Below, in pieces: positions 1 through 9,724 of a stretch of 15,104 nt of DNA. A program made the translations under genes and the position numbers. This DNA comes from Ectocarpus siliculosus (taxonomy: Eukaryota; Sar; Phaeophyceae; Ectocarpales; Ectocarpaceae). The notes beneath the pieces were generated by a model. That model was not told the origin of the DNA. It saw only the letters and a list, made by a program, of their open reading frames with translations, and did no database searches. The stretch covers positions 13,156-28,259 of the forward strand of contig FN647857.1 in the NCBI GenBank assembly GCA_000310025.1, in the 5' to 3' direction. Every line of letters starts with the position of its first letter. Positions within the stretch are counted from its first letter, which is position 1.

Positions 1-1375
1 CCGATCGATTCATGTTGAGCAAGTAGGAGTGAGAAGAAGGCAGTTGAGTAACATTACTGAAAGTCGATGCGTATTTTTTGTTTTCGTGGTCGAGACTTGG
101 TGGCGTTGCACATAGATATGTCACCTTGGTGTAGACACACGCGCGAGCCTGCCTCTCTATATTTGCTTTGGGCTCACCCTTAAACCTGTAACCCACCCAT
201 TTCGCGTATCTTTTGTTGCTGTTTCATTCTATATCTTGTTTAGGCCCGATGATGGCCTTTGGGGGGGGGAAGGGTTTGAAATGGGAGAAGGAAAAAGGGT
301 GAGAGTGTTTCTGAGGACGGACTTTTGTTACTGGTTGATGTTGCATTTGTGCGAAACTGGCGTTGGTTTGTTTCCGCCCGTCGGGCTCGCAGTATCAGAC
401 GGGTCTCGAGTTTCCCCTGGGTACTTGGCATGCTACGAGTGCGTGTGTGCATTGCTTGGACAGGAGAGCGGAAGGAGAGAGTTTTGCCTAGCCATGAACG
501 AAAATGGTAATGGTAATGGCTAACACAATTTCAGTTTCTTTCTCTAAACATCGAAGACTGGTGAAGCCGAAGCTGCATGGATGGGAAGAAGGGAAACGCA
601 CCGCGCTGCTCAGGTGTGTTTCCAGTCTTCGACCACGTGTCTGTGCAGACCTGTGGAAGGTGGCTGTCCTCCAAACCCCCACAGACTCCCCCCAACAACA
701 TGTGGCCCTCGATTCCAATTATCGCCCAGGAAGTGCTACTGGCGTGGCCAGGAACGGACGGGCGAGGTGGGCGGAGCATGCACCCGAACCGTGCACAGCA
801 TACCTTCGGTGACACAAGAAACCACACCCTCTGTAGACTTATTTTCTAGGTTCCACAGCCTAGTAGAAGAAAGAGTGGCGGGGCCGAAGATATGGCGGCG
901 TTGGACCCGTCCTGTCGAGATCCTTCCGAAAGCATATCGTTTGATTTTGGCACCCTCTTCGTCGTGGAGTAGTCGACAGCTAGTAGCCGAGATTTGAAAA
1001 TTGGTCCAGGGGGTGTGGTATCTTGTGTGGTCTACGGAGTGTAGTGTCAATTATCTATCTACACCGTAACAACAGAAACAACCAGATCTAGGAATGAGTG
1101 GGTGGGGGATGACTGTGTTCCTCGTGTGCAGCTCCTGTACCCTCTTGTATTTCATGTTAGAGTATCTTACAGCGGACAGCGACAGCACGACAGCGGGTCA
1201 GGCGTCAGGCGTCAGGCGGATCGGCGGGTCGGCGGAACGGCGAATCCGAATCCAACGCGGAACCATTTTTCGTACCGATTCGGCGGGTTTTTTCGTTTTT
1301 TCGGTCGGGTCACAATTACACCGCCGCTGTTGTACACGCTTCATGGACGCTCGGGCTTTGGGCAACGATACCAAG
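1..1375. other. Left flank, no supported gene
   Basis: I see no gene here that I can defend. Several overlapping open frames of 60-138 codons exist on both strands between about 236 and 1050, but none has a convincing start context together with splice signals or an ordered protein composition. The part between about 1160 and 1320 is rich in short local repeats: GGCGTCA occurs twice in a row near 1200, GACAGC-like units occur near 1175, and T-runs lie near 1288-1310. If the exon proposed at 1376-1495 is real, part of this stretch is its intron and earlier exons may lie here or left of the window. Confidence 0.4.
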
Positions 1376-1495
1376 CTGAAAGCGTGTGTGAAGGAAATTT
1401 CCCACCGCCTTACCTCTTCACAACAACCCAATGAATGGCTGCAACAGTGGCTGGCGCAGTTCGATTCCCCATTTGATCTCTACAGCGCTATGTAG
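1376..1495 (+). CDS. Possible terminal exon of an upstream unidentified gene
   Basis: Reading from 1376 gives 39 residues, beginning LKACVKEISHRL and ending SPFDLYSAM before a TAG stop at 1493-1495. The composition is balanced and partly amphipathic (EWLQQWLAQF), unlike the surrounding low-complexity frames. A T-rich tract lies at about 1288-1310, and the first AG after it is at 1374-1375, directly before this stretch, which fits a splice acceptor. No upstream exon could be joined with confidence and no family is recognised. The frame is also open leftwards to 1094, so the boundary is uncertain. It could be chance open sequence. Confidence 0.3.
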   Translation: MKACVKEISHRLTSSQQPNEWLQQWLAQFDSPFDLYSAM

Positions 1496-1987
1496 TTGAG
1501 TATCCACGTTCGGTACTCGATACGTATGTTTGCTACTTCGAAGTGTAGTACATCACGACCGGAAGAGAATCATCAACATCAATGACCTTTGTTCTCATTG
1601 CAGAACACACATCACACATCATTATTAACGAACCCCACAAGCAGGACACATTTATTTCAGCAAGCTGACTGCGGGAGCTTGCTGCATCGGCCCAAACATT
1701 ATGGCAGCATCATAGCACGCGAGGGCGCGGAAGCAGAAACGACGACGCACGGTGTCTGCTTCTGCGTCTTCGGCTGTTGTGAAGGGTCGTTGTCCTGTTC
1801 TTGTCTCTCGACATCACCGACAACGATACATCACACAGAAGACCAAACAAGCAATGCACCCGTCGAATTCAGGAGATGATGACAAGGACGCAAACACCAC
1901 AACTGCTGCCGCCGACGTCTCCGCGGCCACCGTGTCCTATCGAAATTGCTGCCCCTCCTCAAGCCACCTCTACCACCGTCTCAACAT
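1496..1987 (+). promoter_or_regulatory. Presumed upstream region / 5' UTR of the EF-hand gene
   Basis: This is the only space between the possible upstream stop (1495) and the proposed start of the main gene (1988), so its promoter and 5' UTR should lie here or overlap it. I see no TATA-like element that I would commit to. A hairpin with 8-bp perfect arms (GAAGCAGA at 1730-1737, TCTGCTTC at 1755-1762) is present. An AG preceded by pyrimidines at about 1602-1604 (tctcattgcag) could be a 5'-UTR intron acceptor. An alternative upstream ATG for the main gene is at 1854. Confidence 0.3.
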
Positions 1988-2032
1988 ATGGCCCCTGCAG
2001 AACGTCAAGCTGCCTTCAACACAGGTGGACAG
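1988..2032 (+). CDS. Exon 1 of EF-hand gene, start exon (tentative)
   Basis: The ATG at 1988 opens MAPAERQAAFNTGGQ and ends in phase 0 at CAG|GTTTTT, joining in frame to exon 2. The donor is weak because +3 is T. A second solution also joins in phase 0: start at ATG 1854 in another frame and use the donor CAG|GTGGAC at 2025, giving a 57-residue first exon that begins MHPSNSGDDD and a protein of about 1,287 residues. I prefer 1988 because its composition looks more like a natural N-terminus, but the choice is unresolved. 5' RACE or RNA-seq reads would decide. Confidence 0.45.
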
Positions 2033-3245
2033 GTTTTTTGTTTGATTACAGGGATAGGACCGCTGCTTCAGGTGTTGTTGGTGTTGCTGTTGCTGCTGCT
2101 GCTGCTCCAAAGAAAAGCAAAGACCATGATTGACCTTGCTTGCGACCAAGAGATGAGATTTATGTACTCCTGGTTTCACTGGTAATTCCATAAGTGCGAG
2201 CGCTATCTGCAAACCATCCTGCCGCAGGATGGTTTTCCGGAAATGAGCCTTGCCCCAAGGGAGATGGTAGTTGTTAGAGGGACGTCACCACATCGCTGTG
2301 GTAGTCAGCCCCCCCCCGCTCCTCAAAAAAACTCTCTCGAACCAGGTCCAACCTAGTACGGGTAATTTCACAATAACGCCTGTTTACTCTTCTGAATCAT
2401 GAAAAATCGACGTCTCGCACTTTTCTGGATCCCGCACACATACGTCTTTGTCATTCGTGTGCGGATATCTCTGTTCTCCGACAGCTCCAAAGGGTGGAAA
2501 AGGCGGTCCAGCGCCAGAGAACAAAAAAGGCGAACGCCGCTGCCGCGCTTGTGGAGCCCTCGCTGTTCTCTCCCTCCCACCACCTCGTCACCGACGAGGT
2601 ACGGTGGGATGGGCGCGACGTGCGACGCAGCCAGGGAAAGGTTTCCACGTGCCCTCCGAAGTTCTTCGGTCGTGACAAAGAGTGAGTATGATAGATGAAC
2701 CCCAATCAACTAAAGTTTAGAGGGTATAATCATATACTTGAAGCTTAGTGCTTCACACTAGCGTGAGACAGTGAACACGAAATTCCTGATGAATGTATGC
2801 ACCAGCAACAGCTGATATTTTAGGAAAGAAGGCCCCCGTTATCTGCACTGCATGCTTTTTCGGCTGTGAACTTCCGTGCATGGCACAGCGTAAAGTTCGA
2901 ACACGTACAAACTGATTAAGACGGAGTCTCTTGTCTGCTTACTCCGCACACAAGCCTTTTGGAATCGCAAGGGCACGACGTCGATATTTTTTCAGCATCG
3001 CGCATGTTTCTCGTTGGCACCGTTTCCGCCGGAGGCGGCGAGCAACAATGCTATTGGTCGTTGTGCAGCCAACAGTGACCACATCCAAACGTTTTCGGCG
3101 AGCGGTTGCCTGGGATCTCGCTGTTGACCGATTCTCGTCACCCATCTGTCCTAGTATGTTGTGGAAACTGGGCGGCTTGGGGAGGCTGAACAAAAAGAGT
3201 AGAAAAAAGTGGGGACGCCTGTCTCTCGAACAAGGGTGCATGTTG

Positions 3246-3327
<82 letters not shown>

Positions 3328-4564
3328 CCACAGCAACCACAATTCCTCTCATCCAGATTTGACGGAATGTCCAAGAAGAGTCTCATGGACACCACGAGGG
3401 CGGCGGTCTTGCTGAGGGCCGTGCGACAAGAGAAGGAGAGGGCCGGACTCTCCGCCTCCACGCCGGCCCGCTTCAACCACCGACCGCAGCAACACCAGCA
3501 GCGGCAAGGCGGGGACACTTTCGCCAGGACCAGTGTTAGCAGCGACGCCTCCACCAGTAGTGCGCCAAAACCTCCAGCCAACAGGTTGCAGCAGCTGGCC
3601 CCCCTCTTCCCCCCCGCGGGCGGACACGCCGCCGGACCGGAGACCCCTGCCCTCGCCTTCATCCCTGCGGCCCAGTTCGCAGCAGCAGCAGCAGCAGCAG
3701 CAGCAGCCGCAGGAGCAGACAGAGGGAGCAGCGGCAACGGCGTGCGTAGAAGCTCCGACCACATCGACCCGAGCAAGCGACACAACGTCAACTCGCCCCT
3801 CGTGCCAATCACGGGCGTCCTGAGGCCGATGGCGGGGGCCAGACGCAAGGGCGGTGGTGCTGTCGGCGGCGGCCGCGACGGCGGCGGCGGGGTGGGACCA
3901 CCGAAACAAAGGAGGAGGAGGAGGACAAGTCCGGTGGTCTTAACGTCCGCGAGTGGGCGGGCGCTGATGGCGGCTACGGTGGAGGCTCTCGGACGAACGG
4001 CAGGCGGCGGCGACGATGATGATGGTTGCCGCAGCGGTGGAGGTGGCGGGAAGGGGCCCGCGGCACCGCTGTTGGACTGGAAGGGCCTGATCTACGGCGA
4101 CGGGGGTGAGGGTGACGATGATGTCGGAGGCCCTGAGAGTCCGGAAGGCCCCAACGACAGGTGTGAAGTGTGTGCGTTCCTCTTGCTCCCTTGTGACGCA
4201 ACGTGAGAGCGGGGGAATGGTACGCTAGTTTTTGACCGCTGACTGAACCGACCAAGACGAACATAACAAGACGACGGTCGCCCACTGGCGCGCCCCTTGT
4301 GGGGTGTGGGGTACGGGGCCAAGAGTGAGTGTGGCCAGTGGCCAGCTCGTGCACTTAGGGGAACGCGTGTGGGTGCGCGTGTCCGGTCCGTGCGTTGCTT
4401 GTGTTGAGCATCGGCAGTCACGGCAGCAGCCGGCTGATCAATGACAAAACGTCCCCCAAGTCTCTCCGAAAGAGGCAACAAAACGCTAGCCAAATCCAGT
4501 CCGTACAGCAGTCTTTGCATGTTACTGTTGTTATATTACGTTAGTTCGTACAATACAGCCAGGT

Positions 4565-4615
<51 letters not shown>

Positions 4616-4638
4616 CTATCTATATGTATATATATATT

Positions 4639-4669
<31 letters not shown>

Positions 4670-7600
4670 CTCTATCTCTCTCTCTCTCTCTTTCTCTCCG
4701 CCCCCGTCCACCCCACCACACGCGTGCGCGTACCCGTGTCTCAGTGATTTGTGTACACAACTCCCACTAAGTCGTTGTGACACATCGAATAACTACTTCA
4801 TCGCTCTACCTGCCCGTGTCCGTGATTGTACGATTTTTTTTAACTCGTCGCATTCGTGTTGCGATTTCCGTCCACTCGTGCGGCAGCCTTCACGCCGGGA
4901 TAGGCCTTGCCGACCTCGAGAAAATCCACGTCGAGTTGACAGGTAGCGTTGTGTACTGTTGTTTCAAGGATGACTGTTTGAATCCCGTTTATTGGTTACC
5001 GTCGCATGCAGCCTTCGACAGCTAGCTGTTGGATAGCAGGCCATAGGATTTTGCTGCCCTTGTTAAAATGTAGCTCCGCAGGAGCCGCAGTGTGTTGTCC
5101 TTGCTTGCAGGAGTTGGGCATAGGAATGCAGCCAGCCCTCGTTTCCCGCCGATTATTGAAGTGCGTTCCGTTTTTCATCAAAACGCGTAGCGCGTGGTCC
5201 TCGTGAAAGAACGCGGCATGTCCTGGTAGCGACAGCCCTAAACGGCAAGAGCTACACCAACTGACTTTGACGACCTCGTTCTGCACCATGAGGCGTGCGT
5301 TCATCCGCTACATGTACGCCCACAAACAATCACGCAAGGTGGCTGACTAGGTTTTGCTATCTGTATTGCGTGTCGCGATATTTTGAGCGTGGAAGTCTGC
5401 CTACCTGGCTTTTCTCTCTCTCTCTCCCACCCTCATTAATAACATCCTCATCTCCACGGGGGGGGGGGGGGGCAACTAACACCGACCCCGTCAACAACGG
5501 CGTCCTGCCCAAACCATTAACATGGGTATTGCCCCGTGCTCAACGCCCCCACCACCAACGCCACCGACATGGACAAAAAAAGCTCTCCGGGAAAAGGCAG
5601 AACTCTCGATCCCCCGCAGCACCATCAGCCGAGGGAGGGTGGCCAAGGTCCGCATCGACGCCATCCTCCACGCGCTCGAAAGCGGGTGGTGGAGCGAGGA
5701 GGCGGGCCGAGGGAGTATGAGGATTTTTCGCGGAAGCTTTGGTGATTGTGCGGGCGCCTCCTCGACGCTGTCGGCGTCGATGACTCTATCGTCGTCGTCG
5801 TCCTCGTTGTCATCGCTCACCCTTGAGGAAGTGGAGGCGGTGATCGTCTACGTCGACAAGGATCAGTCCGGAGAGGTCGACGCCAGGGTACGTGCGTGGA
5901 GGGGGTAGCGGTGGACACACCACACACGGCAGGGTGGAAATAAATGTGCACCTGTGAGAATTATTGGTAGGTCGCTCGTCGCCCGGACGTCGGTTGCAAG
6001 CGGTGCTGCTCTCGATCCTCTTCTTGGTGGCGACGGAATCGTGTTGGTTTCAGTGTCACTTAACGACCCCCCTTCTCATCCAAATCCCTGCTCCAGGGTC
6101 GGGTATTCCTTATCCGGTCCTTCCAGACCAACCGACGCTGTTGCCCCGTGATCTCCACCCATACCTTTCCACAATGTCGAGATCAGGCTGCCTCGAAGGA
6201 GGCACACATCTACCAGTGGACTAGAGGTGCAAATGTTGTGCAATCACAACTTCTGCTTCTCAAAGTACATGTTATAGCTCATTCTCCCGAGGACAAGGAC
6301 TCTTGGGATGCCCAAGATCCGGACGGGGGCGGGGCGGGGTGTAAGCGACGATGTGGAGTGTCGATGTGATTTTGTCGTTGTCGCCGCCACCACCGGCGTC
6401 GCCGTCGTCGTCGCGTTAAACTCTTTGTGCTGTTCTTGCGCGGTTTTCCCCTGATTTTTCGCGATTTTCCGAACAGGATTTCCAGGCGGCGATTAGCGCG
6501 GCCAAGCAGGGGAAGATACCTGACCAAGGTCTGGCGGGCTCCATCCGCAGGATCAACGACATGCTACGGCTGCATAACCTCAGGATCCGCGACGTTTTTC
6601 ACGTGATGGTGAGGGGGAGAATGCCGGTCTGTTCGAAACCGTTTTCCATTCTCCCATCCTTGCTTCAACAGGAATGGCAAAGAGATAGATTCCTAAAGGC
6701 GTGACACTTATGGCATGCTGCAACTTAATATGCGGACTCCAGGACGTGTTCCACTTGATGGTGAGGGGGAAAAGCCCATCCGTTCACACAAGCAGTTGAC
6801 AACACACCAACTTCAACAGGACGCTCAAAGCAAAAGCATACGCCGACGTTAATCCGTGGTGGTTGTGTGTGCGCGTCCTGCGCGCGCGTGGGTGGAACTA
6901 ACGCCTCTCTACTGCTCGCAGGACTCCGACGGCAGCGGAAAGTTGTCGCATCGAGAGCTGGCCCAGGGGCTAAGCCTGCTGTACGAGCACGACAGGTACA
7001 ATACGGCGGCAGGTAGTAACAGTAACCTCTGCAGCACCAACCTCCTGTTTCCGTCACAAACACGTTGATGGATCGATTTTCTTGACTTGCTTGCCCTTGT
7101 GGTTCGAAACACGAACGAGTCGAAACACGAAGTTGAGTACTTGTCGATGGATCACACTTTCTTCAATGCTGGCCAAGGGTTCTCAAGACGATGATGGTAG
7201 ATTGCTGCTCCCACTGCTCCCCCCCAGCACCCCCCACGTTATTTTGAAAAGGGTTATTTTCGCCCCGCTCCCACCCCTCCTCTTGCACGAGCCTTACCTT
7301 CCACCGCTCTATCCTTTGGACTCGGTTGTTGTCGTTTGATGAAACCCCTAATGTGACCACGAGCACTATTGTATCCGTCTTGAAGGGTACAAACGAGGAG
7401 GCGCAAGGAACGATCAGGCCATATATTTATAGTGAACCTAACATATATCAGCAACAGCAACAGCATTAGCCACAACACATACAACGATTGCATTGCCGCA
7501 CATTTAACTTAACCTCTACGTACGTCTCGGTTTCGGCCTTTGTCGCTACCAACTCTTTTCGCCAACGCAGCAGTCTTCTCTGTCGATTATGTTGTTGTCT

Positions 7601-9681
7601 CTGCGAAACGAAGCGTCACCGTCCCCAAAACACAAAGAACAATGATGTCCGCCGCTACAACCAGGGACAAAGTTATCGAGCGCCGACAGGCGCTACGGCG
7701 GCGGAAGGAGCAGCAGAAGTCCAAGGAGGACGGGAAGAGGGCCAAGGTCGCGGCCTTCCTGACCAGCATGGGCAGCCTCCAGGAGGAGTCCCTTCGGGTA
7801 GGCGTGGTGATGTTCGTGCTCCACGATACTCCCGTGCTGTTTCCTCGTATGCTACACAAGATGATGATGGTGTTGCCACCTCCGTCTTCTCTGGCTTTCT
7901 TGCTCCGCGTGCATGGGTCAGCGGTGCAGCTGACGGTCTTGCGATCTCTTCCCTTGTCTTTGTATGTTTTTAATATATGTACTCGTTGTTGTTCTGCTGT
8001 TCACGTCCGTTTGTTCTCCCGGCGTTGCTCTTCCGGGGCTTTGTCCATGACGGTCGTATTCCTTGCTATCATCGTGGCACTATCAATTGCGGCCACGGGC
8101 CGCGGAGACAAAAAACAAATGGACGACGACAGCGTTCGTTGTACACGCCACTGAAAAAACGAATCAACAGCAACAGTGAATCCTCTCACGAAGGACTTCT
8201 GTTCGAATAATCTGTTCGACCTCGATACCGCTTGTGGTGTCCCCAGGAGCGAGAATTCTTCGCCACCGAGGTCACCGATGAAGATCTTTTCCAGGATATT
8301 GTGCAACGCATCAGCAACGAGACCGGCTATGAGACCGATGACTACGAAACCGACGAAACCGACGAAACCGACGAAACCGACGAAACCGACGACGACGACG
8401 ACGACGACGAAGACTGCGAAGGATCCTTTGACAGGCATCGCGCAGAGAAAACGAAGGAGAACAACAGAGCGAGACGCACCAGCATCTCCAGCAGTAGGGC
8501 CGGCGTGCGCAACGACAACGACGGCTTTGACGGACGTGCAGGCGGCTGCGATGGCAACAACAACAACAACAACAACAACAACTGCACAGATGACGGTCGT
8601 GACAAGCACGGCCTAGGTCACCCTCGCACCGCCTGCGATCACGGCAGCCCCGGCGACAACGGTGGCGCCGACGAGTGGCGGTGGGAGGAGGGCAAAAAGG
8701 GGCCGAAGAAGCAACGGAAGAAGAAAAAGGAGAGGAAGAAGCACGAGCAGATGATGCGGCCCGTCATCGCCTTCCGCGCACAAGACGTGACACTCGACCA
8801 ACTCAGGCACGACGTGTCCGCTCGGAGAAAGGCGGCAGCCGCGGCGGAGGCGGCGGAGGCGGCGGCGACGGCAGCACGTGTAGCGGCAGAAAAGGCAGCA
8901 GCCGCGGAAGCGGCAGCGCGAGAACAAGAAGCGAGGGAAGAAGAGCTTCTTGGCACGCTGGATCAGCCGGTCGCGTTTGGGGAAGAAGAAGACCATGTCG
9001 GTGTCGTCGGTGTTGATGTTGATGGTGTTGTTGGCGGGGACGGTGAGGCGAAGGTGCCATCGGTGGCGGCAGAAGGAGGGGCTGGGCCGAGGGTGTTGGC
9101 AGGACATGTCGACGACGACGACGAGGCCGGGGGGAGCGCTGAAGGGAGCAGAACGTACCCCAGCGACGCCACAGGTTTCGAGAACTACAGCGGTGGGCCT
9201 GCGGCCCCCTCCTCAAGCAGCCTTGGTGAGGCTGATGCCGTGGTAGGTGCTGGTGCATCCGAGGGTAGTGATGGCATCGGGGATAGCGGCGCACGGCCCA
9301 CGGCCGCTTCCTCAAGGGGCGTTGGTAGCAAGGCTGATGCCGGCGGGGCTCGTGCAATCGAGGATGGTGATAGCAACGACGCCGAGGCTATGGTCGCAGG
9401 GCCGACGGCACCCTCCTCCAGCGGAGTAGGTGAGACTGATGCCGGCGGGGCTGGCACAACCAATGCTAGCAGTGAAAGGGGCGGCGCTGTGGGGGATGTC
9501 GGCGTTGGAGTTGGTCGTGGTGGTGGCGGAGGCTTGGTTGGGGTATCGTTCCCGATAGTGATGCGTATCTGCGGCGAGGACAACAGAGAATCAGGGGAAG
9601 CTGCGGGTGGACTCGGTCGAGCGAGAACGAACGTTGCTGGGAAAACCCGGGACCGCCACCACGTTGCCAACAGCCGCGTTA

Positions 9682-9724
<43 letters not shown>

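Noticed and set aside
1459-1470. GTTCGATTCCCC resembling a tRNA T-arm / B box
   Set aside because: No acceptor stem, D-arm or anticodon arm can be folded around it, and it lies inside a plausible coding stretch.
2931-3362. + strand frames reading poly-Thr and poly-Asn through (CAA)n
   Set aside because: They are produced by the microsatellite in other frames and do not join exon 2 or exon 3 in phase.
3138-3909. - strand open frames of 186-236 codons with poly-Cys/poly-Val/poly-Ala runs
   Set aside because: They are shadows of the (CAA)n tract and the GCA-rich exon 3, and their composition follows the repeat, not a protein.
4441-4770. 109-codon + strand frame rich in Ser/Leu/Tyr/Ile
   Set aside because: It is generated by the TC/TATC microsatellite in intron 3.
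5491-5820. - strand 109-codon frame starting MSDDNEDDDDD
   Set aside because: The acidic start is the complement of a Ser-coding TCG/TCA run in exon 4. The + strand carries the EF-hand and the splice signals.
8554-8583. AAC repeat considered as part of a CRISPR or tandem array
   Set aside because: It is a simple in-frame Asn-coding triplet run in an exon. No spaced repeats exist and the genome is eukaryotic.
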